Source of the DNA: Pseudovirgaria hyperparasitica
Taxonomy: Eukaryota; Ascomycota; Dothideomycetes; Acrospermales; Acrospermaceae
Assembly (NCBI RefSeq): GCF_010093815.1
Contig: NW_022985566.1
Location: forward strand, 138,884 to 202,883
Reading direction: 5' to 3'
Length of the DNA stretch: 64,000 nt
Shown piece after piece: positions 34,810 to 45,656 of the stretch (its first letter is position 1; each line of letters opens with the position of its first letter). A program made the translations under genes and the position numbers. A model generated the notes under the pieces. The model saw only the letters and a list, made by a program, of their open reading frames with translations, was not told where the DNA came from and searched no databases.

Positions 34810-36142
34810 TCAGTCATCGACCTCTAAAACCTCCGCAACTTTCACCGCACTGCCCGCTCTCTTCTCATTCTTCACTTTCCTCTTGGACACACTTCTGTTC
34901 AAAAGTCTCTCTGCGTTGTCGTGGTACACTGCGCGGATATCTCGCTCGTTGAACCACTTGGTAATGTGCACGTCTTGCCTGGCTTGGATCATCTTTGCCG
35001 CAGGCGCAGGTGTATAACAGTAATCGGTGCCTAACAGCAGTCTCTCTGCCGGAATAGCCATGCCCTCGACGAGTCCAGCTAGTTGGCCTTTGCCTTCGGT
35101 CGAGTTGGGAAACACGAAGCCGGCCAGATCGAAGTAGCACTGTTCAAGGAGGGTTTTCCGCACGTCGTCTTCGTTCAGAATCACGCCCCCTGGAACGATA
35201 CGCGAAAAGCCGGTGAAGCGTGAGAATAGTGGTGGCAAGGCTCCGCCAGCATGCGGAATGATCCATGTGATGTTAGGGTAGCGGGACATGGTCTGCGAGA
35301 GGAAAAGGTTGATCACAGCCCTTGCCGTGTCAAAGAAAAACTCATACCTTGTGCATGGTTTAGCATTTTCCACGCGACAAAGAAAGGGTGAGAAGCTTAC
35401 ATTGGTCTCGGATGATTTAACAACGGCGCAGCGGCTATAGGCTCGTCGTTGTGGAAAATACAAGGCGTCGTTGGGTGTATCATTACAGTGGCGTACCGTC
35501 GATCAAGCTCTGCCATGACTGGCTCAAACAAAGGATCTCCGAGATAACGACCATGAGAGTTGGTCAGCGCGAGCACGCCATCTGCTCCTTCGTCGAATGC
35601 CACCGCAATCTCCTTGAGCGTTTCGTTGACAGCAGGAAGGGGAAGACTAGCAAAGTAGCCGAACTTGTCGGGATACTGCCTCTTCAGACCGGCCGCATAG
35701 CTGTTCACCGATCTCGTGATCTTCGCGGCTAATGCATCGTTTCCAGGTACAAGATGAGTACCCGGCGTCGAAATGCTGAGAATGCTCTTGGAGATGTTGG
35801 CATCGATCATCAGCTGCAGATGATCTTCAGGACTCCAGGACTAGGTTTATGGTCAGCCTATCAATTCAACTCATCCACAAAGCTTGTAACATAGTCAATG
35901 CGTACCGGGACACCGGGCATGCCATCTGGATGAGTATGACCATTCTGTTCCAAGGCCTCCCTGTATCCAGGTGGGATATAGTGCGAATGAGTATCGATCT
36001 TGGGCGAGAAGGACGACATGTTTGATCGAAGGACGGTGCTCGAATCTACGTGATGTGTGTTTGCGGACCCGAGTAGAGCCAACATCCAACAAGAAGTTAT
36101 ATAAAGGCAACCATGTCTGCCAGTACCGCTGATGGTTGCCAT
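34810..36142 (-). CDS. Amidohydrolase-family decarboxylase (ACMSD / 6-methylsalicylate decarboxylase-like)
   Basis: A metal-dependent amidohydrolase (Amidohydro_2) of the group that decarboxylates aromatic or muconate-type acids, such as 6-methylsalicylate decarboxylase of patulin synthesis and ACMSD. Exons on the minus strand: 36,142-35,906, 35,840-35,401 and 35,347-34,810. Introns are 65 and 53 bp. The product is 404 residues from the first ATG, or 363 from the Met at 36,019. Metal-binding features are KIDTHSHY (HxH), a MIHPTTP histidine, IPHAGG and GTDYCY. The N-terminal 41 residues before MSSFSPKIDTHSHY include a hydrophobic run (LYITSCWMLALLGS) that may be a signal sequence; otherwise the shorter start gives a cytosolic enzyme. 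The C-terminus is Lys/Arg-rich and then acidic. No polyketide synthase is nearby, so the substrate is open. It shares a divergent promoter region with the MTHFR gene. Confidence 0.85.
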
Positions 36143-36983
36143 GTTGAGATGCTGCGCCGTAGTTTCGGGTAACCGTCGGCTCGGAGAAGAGGAGATGAAG
36201 TCCGACTCGCGGTGCAGGATACGATGGAACTGATAGTCGATGCCCTCACTGCCCCATCTCTGTGCATATGCCTACTTGAACGTCTGCTATCTTGAAGGCA
36301 GATTATAATCACGCACTATAACCGCAACTCGTTATCCGATGAGCCAGGCATCCTAGAAGTCGGTAGACGTGTGTTCATTTTACGGCAAGACATCTAAATT
36401 ACCCGTTGATGAATACTCCGAAGGTTGTAATGGATGATGTCACTTCCACTCCTTTAGCATGCATATTGCATACGCCTTCGAGCAACATGCACAGGATCAA
36501 GAATCAGAATATACGAAAAAGCAAGACATCTGATCGTGAAAGTGCATTGAAAGGTGAGATGGGAAGATGAACACGGGAAACCTGAGTCGGGCTCGCTTAC
36601 TTAGCAAGGATCCTGACAGCTCAGCCAATCAGAGAGACCAGAATGATTAAAGCAGATAATGATAGCTACGATCCTCAGGCAGTATCGACGTGCCACTGGG
36701 AGTAGTACATTCATAGCATTTATGTGATTTTCCAGAATAGTCTGTGCGAATTTCCTTGGTCTATTTTATGATATGAGAATCTCATCTTTCATTCAAGGTC
36801 TGCAGCATGACAATGACGTGCTCAGGCGTCTATTTGCCGACCGCGCTCGCAGGTACTCCCCGCTCTCCACCAGCCAGAGGGTATAGTGGGCTGCCCGTAA
36901 TCTTTCTATCGAGCCTCCATCATGACTGATAGCGACAACAACTCCACGCCTGACGTTCGCGGGCTTCTCCCACGACTTCAGAT
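36143..36983. other. Divergent promoter region
   Basis: 841 bp between the divergent decarboxylase (-) and MTHFR (+) genes. No coding frame is supported. Presumed promoters of both, without a motif I can name with confidence. Confidence 0.6.
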
Positions 36984-39054
36984 ATGGAGAAAATCACCGA
37001 CAAGCTTGCTGCCTTGCCCAAGGATGGCACATACTTTTCTCTAGAGTTCTTTCCGCCCAAAACCCAGATGGTTCGCTTGATGCATGTTCTACATCCTCCT
37101 CCGCTGCATGCTAACGTGTCTCGTGCAGGGGTTCGCCAACCTGCAGGACCGTCTTCATCGGATGGCAAATGCCCTACATCCACTCTTCGTGAATGTGACT
37201 TGGGGAGCTGGCGGCAGCACCGCCTCCAAATCGCTCGAGCTCGCCGAGTTGACCCAACGACAATTAGGTCTGACCACATGTCTCCACCTTACCTGCACAA
37301 ATTCGAGCCGCGAATTGATTGACAAGACGTTGGAGCAGGCGAAGGCTCTCGGTATCAGAAACATACTGGCGCTGCGTGGAGATCCGCCGAGGAGTGAAGA
37401 ATACCGCGACGATGACCAGAAAGAGGACGATGATTCGAACAAGGACTTCACATGGGCTGTCGATCTTGTCAGATACATTCGCAAACAGTATGGCGATTAC
37501 TTTTGCATCGGTGTGGCCGGATACCCTGAAGGCCATTCCGACGAGAGCCACCCCGAACATCAAGACCCCAAGAACGATCTGCCCTACCTCGTAGAAAAGA
37601 CTAAAGCCGGCGCAGACTTTATCATGACACAGTTGTTCTTTGACACAAAAGCTTGGGATGACTATGAAGACATGCTGCGGAAGCATGAATCGGGAGTGTT
37701 CAAGAACATCCCCATCATACCTGGCCTCATGCCCGTGCAAAGCTACCAGATCCTCCGCAGAATCACAAAACTCAGTCATGCCAAGATACCGACAGACACT
37801 ATGGCTCGCCTCGATGCTGTCAAGGGCGATGATGAGGCTGTAAAGCAAGTTGGTGTCGATATCATCTGTGAGATCGTGGAACATCTGAAGACTTTGGGTG
37901 GCCCAACACCAAGGGGGTTTCATTTTTATACTCTCAATCTAGAGAGGTCGGTGACTCAAATCGTGGAAAGATGTGATCTTATCGCTGAGGTTGCTGAGAT
38001 CATAAAAGAGTTGAATGGTGACACAGGTGCAGTGGTCAACGGTGATACCAATGGAACCGCACCACCAGGTGTTGTCCTCACAAAGGATCGGAGGAGGTTG
38101 TCCTCGACAGCGAACTCAACACCTCGCAACCGATTAGTCGTTGAAAGGCCGTCAAGCTCCAGTCTCGCGAGCTACGAAGCTCTCGACGGTGAGGCCGGCG
38201 TGCCAAAAGACAAAATCAACACAAGAGCAAATGCTTTAGCCATCTCAGAAGGCAAAGATGCGAACTGGGACGACTACCCAAACGGCAGATGGGGTGATGC
38301 TCGTTCACCTGGTAAGTTACAAGGAAACAATTTGCTCCCATAAGCCTAACAGCTTCCAGCCTACGGTGAAATCGATGGCTACGGTCCCTCTTTACATGTC
38401 ACCCGCTCTCAAGCCCTCAAATACTGGTCTCATCCTGTCACAAAAGATGACATCTCGTCCCTCTTCCGCGATCACCTCTCTGGCACCCTTGAAGCCCTTC
38501 CTTGGAGCGAAGATGCTCTCAGTCCTGAAACCGCCACCATTCGAAATCAACTCCTCCGTCTCAACGCAAAAGGCTGGTGGACTGTCGCATCGCAGCCTGC
38601 CGTCAACGGTTTGCGCAGTACAGATTCAATTTTCGGCTGGGGTCCGAGATCAGGTTTCGTATATCAGAAGCCATTTGTCGAATTCTTCCTTCCAGCGGCA
38701 GACTGGGCGAAGCTACAGCCGCGACTAGACGATGCGAGCGAAACTATAACATACTTCGCCGGAAACCGGGCTGGTGGATGGGCGGCGACGGATACAGGTT
38801 TCGTCACAGCGGTCACATGGGGTGCGTTTCACAGCAAGGAGATTGTGAGTCCGACTATCATCGAAGCGGAGAGTTTTCGCGCGTGGAGAGAGGAGGCCTT
38901 CCAGATCTGGGACGAGTGGCAGCGCATATATCCACCTCGGAGCGCATCTAGTGTGCTGCTTGATGGCGTGAAAAATGACGTTTGGTTGGTGAATGTCATT
39001 AGCCATGCGTATGTTGAAAAGGAGGCGCTGTGGGAGTTTCTAGCGCAAGACTGA
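36984..39054 (+). CDS. MET13: Methylenetetrahydrofolate reductase
   Basis: Reduces 5,10-methylene-THF to 5-methyl-THF in one-carbon metabolism, feeding methionine synthesis. Exons: 36,984-37,070, 37,129-38,311 and 38,360-39,054. Introns are 58 and 48 bp; the second has a CCTAAC branch site. The product is 654 residues, normal for the eukaryotic two-domain enzyme. The FAD-binding TIM barrel begins with SLEFFPPKT (about 19-27) and includes VNVTWGAGGST, LALRGDPPR, FCIGVAGYPEGH, DFIMTQLFFD and GFHFYTLNLERS (near 294). A Ser/Thr-rich linker of about 100 residues follows. The regulatory domain starts near 424 (AYGEIDGYGPSL) with FGWGPRSGFVYQKPFVEFF. The intron 1 donor is GTTCGC, a weak match, but joining ATG to GGG restores the conserved PKT..GFANL run. 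The symbol follows yeast MET13 by family; the paralogue MET12 is not excluded. Confidence 0.94.
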
Positions 39055-39504
39055 GCTATCAGAAGGGGATCAGGAGTACGACGGAGGTCTAGGCAAAGAC
39101 TGGAACATAGGTAGTGTCGTAGTCAAGGATGGCGTCTGTGAATCGGCGTTTTGATCTGTAGTACAAAAATCAACGGCGTCGGTTCTTGATCAAAGTGCAA
39201 TATTTTTATCCATTGATGACACCAAACTCCTGTCGGTAAGTTTATCGTCGAACGTCAGCCATTCATGTCCAACACCGTAAACCCCAGTCTTTGGCCCTGG
39301 GGTCGAAACAACGTGTCTATCTTTAGTTCGCAAGGAGTTTATAAGAATTTTCATTCTTCTCCTTGTTATTACGTTTAGGCTTGCACGTCTTGCTGTCTTG
39401 ACTTTGAAAGCGATGATGATACAAATATATCTAGTAGTCGGGGACATGCTGTCAAAGAAAAGGAGGGTATCATATTGCAGTCTACCTTGAATTCATCGTT
39501 GGTA
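39055..39504. other. Convergent 3' intergenic region
   Basis: 450 bp between the stop codons of MTHFR (+) and the alpha/beta hydrolase (-). No gene or repeat seen. Confidence 0.6.
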
Positions 39505-40482
39505 TTATGTCCGCGACAAAACGTCAATGATCCAGTCCATGCTCTCGTACCCTTCCTTGACCCCATACTCCCACAGCAGCGGGAACACATGGATCTGCTT
39601 GTCCCATTGCAGCCACTCTCCCTCGACGCCCTGCTTCTCCAACGCCTGCCTGAACAGAATCCCATCTGGCCCAAGTAAATCATAGCCAGCCGTCACGCCA
39701 TGTATCTTGATAACCCTATCCGCGAGCGGCTTCAGATCTGCAAACAAGGGCGACACTCGCGGGTCCTGCGCATCCCATTCTCCGCACCACGCCTTGGCGC
39801 TGTTCTTGATTGTGCGAATCGTGAGAATCGGATCTTTCTTGTTGATCTCCTTGATCATCTCGTTCTTCCTTGTGAGGTCGGTGGACGGGCAGATGGCCAT
39901 GACGGCAGCTGGCGCGGGTACATCGGCATGCGACGCGCCTTCAATCGCAAGGCACAACGCGAGATTCGCACCAGACGAGTCGCCGGCCCAGACCACCGTT
40001 TCGCCCGCAGCTGCCGATTCATGCATCAGGGCATGGTATAGCTCGTACAGCTGCGGGAGCGCGGTCGGCGCCGGGTCCTTTGGCGCGAGCGGGTGCGAGA
40101 TGATGCTGACGATTGTGGAGGGTAGTTTCTCGGCATATCGCGCGCAGCTGGACCATTGCTGCTTGCCGGGCTCCATCTGCCAGGATCCGCCGGCGAAGTA
40201 GTAGATGCGGCGCTTGGCGCATTCTGTTACGGGCGTATCTTTGAGTGTCAGGTCGTAGACGTATATGTCGTTGACCTTGCGCTCCGTGACGGTGCACTTC
40301 TTCTTGGCGTTCTTGTGCGGTTTGAGTTGGGCGGAGCCTGGCGGCCGGGTGCGGTGGGCGGGAAAGAGAATGAGGCCACGAAGGGCGCGCAGGAAGTGAC
40401 GAAGGAAGGCTTGAAAAAGGGTATTGTCTGTGCGGTGGGTGAGATGTATTGACGACTTTACTGGTGTAGATGAGTCGGACAT
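39505..40482 (-). CDS. Alpha/beta-hydrolase (fold-3, esterase/lipase-like)
   Basis: An uninterrupted 325-residue frame of the hormone-sensitive-lipase-like alpha/beta hydrolases, which cleave carboxylic esters. The nucleophile motif is GDSSG (Ser about 169). Likely acid and base are Asp in GYDLLGPDG (about 268 or 273) and His in QIHVFP (about 298). The oxyanion motif, usually HGGG, reads YYFAGGSW, so the His is replaced. Fungal steryl-acetate hydrolase-like proteins show such variation, so this does not by itself mean inactivity. No signal peptide is evident; a hydrophobic/basic segment around residues 22-45 may be membrane-associating. The substrate is unknown. The start is the first ATG of the frame. 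Confidence 0.88.
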   Translation of the reverse strand: MSDSSTPVKSSIHLTHRTDNTLFQAFLRHFLRALRGLILFPAHRTRPPGSAQLKPHKNAKKKCTVTERKVNDIYVYDLTLKDTPVTECAKRRIYYFAGGSWQMEPGKQQWSSCARYAEKLPSTIVSIISHPLAPKDPAPTALPQLYELYHALMHESAAAGETVVWAGDSSGANLALCLAIEGASHADVPAPAAVMAICPSTDLTRKNEMIKEINKKDPILTIRTIKNSAKAWCGEWDAQDPRVSPLFADLKPLADRVIKIHGVTAGYDLLGPDGILFRQALEKQGVEGEWLQWDKQIHVFPLLWEYGVKEGYESMDWIIDVLSRT

Positions 40483-42639
40483 CGTGGAGGATTGAGGTGT
40501 TCGGGCGCCGATACGGCTCTGTGTATGGAATGAGTGACTTGTATTGAAGACGGTGACAGTCTATCACACGTCGTTATAGTCAATGAGATTGGGTTTATCC
40601 CATTACGGGAATTTGTACATAAAGATGGGAGGAAGACGTGTTGAGATTGCAAGCTTCTCGGTTGAATGCACGCGTCATGGTGGCTTTGTCATGGTGGATC
40701 AACAACGTATCCTTCAATAACTTGATGGCTGGGTTCGGGAGGTGAAGATTGAGTGAAGATTGAGGTTGTCAGTCATCTAGAGCTGAATATACACGACGAA
40801 AACATGTATGCAACAAAAATATCAAACACCAGCACGCCGATACTGTCAACCTCTTAGAGCCGATGTCATCGGCGGCCAAAGCTCCACTAGCGCTAAGCTC
40901 AATACTCCTTAGCGGCTGAAGCTGCTGCATTGAGATAAAATTTCTTGTCCGCCTTCCACAACCTTTCTTCTCTACGCGTCCACAAGACAGTATACAACAA
41001 CGCGCCACGCTCCGCAGCATTTTGCTGTAGGAGCTCTGGCTAGGCCATCGTTGTTGTGCGATATAGCGACGCGAAGAAGGAACTTCGGACTCCATAAGAA
41101 CTGGCCGGGCATCATTCAGTTGCGCGGGCGGTGTCAGAGGAGTCAAACACATCTCCACGAAAACACTAACTTCATCCATCTTATATCCCGTGGCTGCATG
41201 GTTTAGAAGAACGGATGCACGTTTGACGGGAGATGACGAGTCATCTTGATTGATGTTACCACGGCATACCTGGACTCATCGTAGAGCTTGCGAAGCCACA
41301 TAAATATCTAGCGCTAGGTTCTCCACGCCTATTCTCACCGTGTCTGCTCGTATTCATACCCACTTCATAGCCAGATCATGATACCTCGAGCTTACTCATT
41401 TCTTGCACATGATCATCATGTGAAATTTATATATTCTGGTGAAACCGCATGCGATCAGCTTTTCTGAGGTCACCCTCATCCCGGTTCGACCATGTTTTTT
41501 TTCGATATCCGGTACATTGGATTCATCTCAGCGTATTCGATATTTGTACGTGCCACGCAAACCAGATGCTAGTATGAATGGGAGACTGCTTAATGATCAT
41601 AAAGCAGTGGGCGAGGGCGAGCTACCACGGCATCTTTCGTACCTACCTCCTCTTGCAATCATACAGGCTGCCACATCGTGACGGAGAACGATACCTCTGC
41701 ATCTGACGACTACTTCTCACTCTTCCGTAACCCAGGTAGTCACACAAATATCTCCTGTGAAAATTTCGAACATCCGTTGCATGCCGGGGGGCATAGTGTG
41801 TAATCATGAGCTTAAACATGTGCATCAATGGTACGACAACGCTCTGACTTGCAGTCTCGCTACCATGTGTGATAGCTTTGTTTTGGTAATCAACGAGTAT
41901 GCTTTTGGTGTTCCGAACGCCTCGGTCTGCGGGACTCAAGTGATTCTCAGGGCAGTACAGACTGCTGGATATTCATGCGAACAACGGAAGCCATAGATGG
42001 CATAGACCCAACGGCAAGCGGGTCTTGTTTGCGCATTTATGATGGCCAAGATGCTACATCTGTCGAACGTTACTCTCACTTTTGCTCTTAGGATCAATAG
42101 CGAAAAGCTTGGGCTGGCATACAGTAATATTACTGCAAATACTGGTAATAGTGCGCGTCTTCTAGATTCAAATATCAGTGCAAACGACATCGGTATATTC
42201 CAAGCGAAACCGGTCGAGAAACTGACATGAGCAAAGTTGGATGTTGACGTGTGAAGTTGCTCGATCAGGTGTGATACTCAGCGTATGTAGTGTCATGATT
42301 TCTGTTCACGTACTGCCGCTGCGTAGGGCTTGGAGATCGTTGAGCTACAATCAGTGTCGCAAAATCAGATCATGACATCTGTATATAAGATAATCTTACG
42401 TATCTACAAGTACGGGTCATTAAGCGATCAACATACCAGTCGTGCCTATCAATATACTCGATAGTGCTTGGTTTCAGACTTGTAGTAGGATACTTCGATC
42501 TTACCATGGCTCAAGAAAGCAACCTGCGGGAACCCAAACGCTTCGTTACCACCCATAATCCCGCGGGCTTGGCCATGTTTTCGAATGCGTTGGCTGAGGA
42601 TGTTTCTCTTACGCCAATAAGCTGACAATCCTACAGTCA
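40483..42639. other. Gene-poor stretch, nothing recognised
   Basis: About 2.2 kb with only short frames on both strands (longest about 136 codons, minus strand 40,769-41,179). None shows a motif or splice-joined continuity. Composition is moderate and not RIP-like. It could hold decayed genes or non-coding transcripts, but nothing supports either. Confidence 0.5.
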
Positions 42640-42659
42640 AGCTTGGACTAAGTTACGTG

Positions 42660-43098
42660 TGCGAAGGGTCTCATGATGGGGTTGAACTGCGAGGAGGACA
42701 TCATCAAGACCTACAAGGGCGACCTTGAGAACGATCCAGGCCTCACTATAGGTAATGGACAAGTACTGCGATACGCTGACTTTGCGGTACGCGCTCTTCG
42801 GACTCTCCTCTTGACCTGCTAAAAGCGACATGCGGGCTTCAAGCACGCTATGCATCGCACTGTATCCATCGACTACGGTGTTGTTCTAGAGGGCGAGATA
42901 TATTGCGTTCTGGACAGTGGCGAATAGCGGCATATGAAAAGGGGTGATGTTTGCGTTCAACGATGGACTATGCATCTATGGGAAAATGCAAGCAACACAA
43001 ATTGGTGCCGCATGATATTCGTACTGTCGATGAGTGAGCCCTTGATAGCCGGGGAAAAAAACCTTGAGCTGGACGTGGGCACTACGGCAGAGCAGTGA
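42660..43098 (+). pseudogene. Broken cupin-domain protein gene
   Basis: The plus strand from 42,850 to the stop at 43,096-43,098 reads in one frame as the core of a fungal cupin_2 protein: MHRTVSIDYGVVLEGE, then VLDSGE, KRGDVCVQR, TMHLWENASNTNW and MIFVLS. An in-frame TAG at 42,925-42,927 interrupts it in a position where the family continues (VLDSGE before RHMKRGD). Upstream (about 42,660-42,800) related pieces (GNGQVLRYADF) are in a different frame, separated by a stop-containing stretch. No intron pair repairs this convincingly. The family proteins are small single-cupin proteins often found near metabolic genes. One stop could in principle be a sequence error, but the extra frame breaks argue for a pseudogene. 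Confidence 0.7.
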
Positions 43099-43475
43099 AG
43101 TCAATACTCGTCAATAATGTGGATGTTGGCAAGGTGTGGTCATGCAGAAGAAGTGAAGTCATGAAACAGGTACTATGGCCCGAGCGCTGAGCTAGGTCCA
43201 CCGAGGGATGCAGGATATGATTGGCATTGTCTTTGCATCGCAGATTGCTTGTCAAAAACAAGATATAGTACTAGGCCATACTGCTACATACGGTGAACAT
43301 CATAAGTTGACAATTCAGAATCTTTGGACACGTTCGAGAACCACTTTTGTGTAACCAGAGCATGCCAAGAACTTACTCAATAACCGTCACACCCATCTGA
43401 GCTACGCCGCAAACTTCTTCTATGCGACATACAGCTCATAGGACTGGCCATCGGAAAATACTATTCAAGAGAAGT
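43099..43475. other. Short intergenic region before the farnesyltransferase gene
   Basis: 377 bp, presumed promoter and leader of the gene starting at 43,476. An in-frame ATG at 43,422 would add 18 basic residues. Confidence 0.5.
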
Positions 43476-45161
43476 ATGGCGTCATCCACATCGCAAACCG
43501 GTCTGCCGGACTTGTATAGTCGTATTGAAGAGCTATCTGTGTCCGATGATGGGCAAAGACGCTCGCCCTACCCACCTATTCCAGCACTCTATACATCTCG
43601 TCCTATCATCCAAGACTCCTTATCGACAGAGAGCTCAGAAGTTCAAGATGGTGTGATCAGAGACTGTTTACCATTTCTAGAGGGCAATCCGAACAAGCAA
43701 CCACTCAATAGCAGAGGCATCCAAGCGCTGCAGAGAGACAATCATGTGGAATTCCTGAAAGACGCACTGGAAGACTATCCAGCTGGGTTCGTTGCGGTGG
43801 ACGCAAGTAGACCATGGATCTACTATTGGTCACTCTCGGGACTGGCGATGCTTGGTGAGAACCTGGATAAATACAGGCAACGGTAGGTGTCAAATGCTTG
43901 CTGTTCGATCACGAAAACTCAAAAAGTTATCACTATCTCTTTACCGTCTTTCTGCACATTCGCGTACAGGCGCCAATGGGACGTTCTTGCATGTTACACA
44001 CGAAGCCCACCTGACATCTCTACTAGGCTCATTTCAAATCTACTTGCAGCGCAGAATTCTACGGGGGGGTTCGGTGGTGGGCATGGTCAGTACTCACACG
44101 TCGCGGGTTCGTATGCAGGCGTGTTGAGTCTGGCGATCCTTGGGGGCAAGGAGTGCTACGACATGATCGACCGTAAAGCCATGTGGGAGTTTTTAGGTAA
44201 CATGAAGCAGCGTGATGGTGGCTTCACGGTGGCTCCAGGTGCTGAGGAGGATATTCGCGGTGCATACTGTGCCATGACGATTGTGTCGCTGCTCAATCTA
44301 CCGCTCGAGCTACCCAAAGGGTCCCCCGCACGCGTTAACGGCGATGAGACGTTCTTCACTGGTCTACCGGAATGGATATCAAGGTGCCAAAGCTTTGAAG
44401 GCGGTATAGGAGCCTCGCCCGGGAATGAAGCACATGGTGCTTATGCTTTCTGCGCCTTGGCTTGCTTGAGTCTTATTGGAGCACCGTATGAGATGATACC
44501 CAAGTACGTTGTTGTACTCCTTCTTTACGAGACATATGCTGACAGCCTAGATATCTTGATATACACAGCCTGACGGCATGGCTATCGTCGCAGCAACACG
44601 CACCCGAAGGTGGATTTGCTGGACGTACTAACAAGCTCGTGGATGGCTGTTACAGTCATTGGGTCGGTGGCTGCTGGTCAATGCTTGAATGTGCCATATG
44701 GGGACCGGATACTCATCCGAGAAATGGTAAGGAATTATGGAGCAAGAATGGCCTTGCCCGTTGGATATTGTGCTGTTGCCAGGGAAAAAATGGTGGGCTC
44801 AGAGACAAGCCAAAAAAGTATACACCATTTCACGCAATCACGCATGTATCTAACCATTTGCAGACATCCGGATGCATATCATACCTGCTACAACCTAGCT
44901 GGTCTATGCGCTGCTCAGTTTCAGTACGTCTATAGGCCATCTGAACTTAATCCATTCGCCAACGCTCCGTTGTCAGCAGCTTTCAGCTGGACCATTCAAG
45001 ATTCGAATAGCAATGGCGTACTGGAAACCTGCCCGGCAACTGACGAGCAATGGTGCTGGGACGAGAAGGATCTGCTTAAGCCGGTCCATCCAGTCTTTGT
45101 TATTCCACTTGGGCAGGCCGATAAAATCAGAGGTTATTTCGAGGCTAAAGGAGCGTTCTGA
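43476..45161 (+). CDS. RAM1: Protein farnesyltransferase beta subunit
   Basis: The catalytic beta subunit that, with the alpha subunit, attaches farnesyl to CaaX proteins such as Ras, Rho and mating-pheromone precursors. Exons: 43,476-43,882, 44,027-44,503, 44,551-44,817 and 44,864-45,161. Introns are 144, 47 and 46 bp. The product is 482 residues. Prenyltransferase repeats are visible: NSTGGFGGGHGQYSH, MKQRDGGFTVAPGAEEDIRGAYCA, SFEGGIGASPGNEAHGAYAF and GGFAGRTNKLVDGCYSHW. Zinc ligands are Asp (about 326) and Cys (about 328) in VDGCYSHW and His (about 390) in DAYHTCYNL. The first intron is placed so that YRQR runs directly into LISNLLAAQN as family alignment expects. A shorter version (to 43,969) would add about 20 residues (RQWDVLACYTR...). 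The upstream ATG at 43,422 is an alternative start. It converges on the Dabb gene 109 bp away. Confidence 0.92.
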
Positions 45162-45270
45162 GCGAGACTGTATCTCAATTCACAAATTCTCAGGGCGGGT
45201 GTATCAAAAGCCCATCCTACACAGACCTCCTGGATACCAATGTGCATATTGAGGTGCAATACTACGCACG

Positions 45271-45656
45271 CTACGATCCGCGGCTCTCTGGTGTTGCATC
45301 CATGTACATCATCATCATGCCCGACTGCTTTGGTCCAACGACCGCCTTCAATGCTTTATGTACTGCACACTCCTTGTCATAGTATTCGAAGTCTTCCAGC
45401 GAGGCAAAGGATGTGTGTGCACAGATGGAGAACCCCTGGTTGCGTGCTTCAGGATAGGTCCGTTGGGCGTAAGCACGGAGTATGTAGGGCTGGTCGTCCT
45501 GTTGCATCAAAGTAAGCATTGGATGGCTTGGATGAATGGTTCGCCGTGATTGACCTTAAGAGCTTTTTCTTTGAGCCCTTTGTACTGTGCTAGCACCTCA
45601 TCAATGTCCTCCTCTGCAACTTTGAACAGCGTGATGCGGTCGATTGACTTCGCCAT
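45271..45656 (-). CDS. Dabb (stress-responsive A/B barrel) domain protein
   Basis: A small protein of the dimeric alpha/beta barrel (Dabb) family. Two exons on the minus strand, 45,656-45,555 and 45,498-45,271, with a 56-bp intron. Splicing AAG to GAC gives 109 residues. It begins MAKSIDRITLFKVAEEDIDEVLAQY and continues DDQPYILRAYA, QGFSICAHTSFASLEDFEYYD, HKALKAVVGP and MMMMYMDA. That is the normal length and motif order of fungal stress-responsive Dabb proteins. Members form homodimers. Some are enzymes in polyketide metabolism, but most fungal ones have no known reaction. The splice is needed, since neither exon alone gives the full barrel. Confidence 0.85.

Noticed and set aside
40769-41179. 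136-codon minus-strand frame
   Set aside because: No motif, irregular composition, no splice-supported extension.
34810-43098. A secondary-metabolite cluster (decarboxylase, hydrolase, cupin)
   Set aside because: No polyketide or peptide synthase, transporter or regulator is present, and MTHFR sits between them; the grouping looks accidental.
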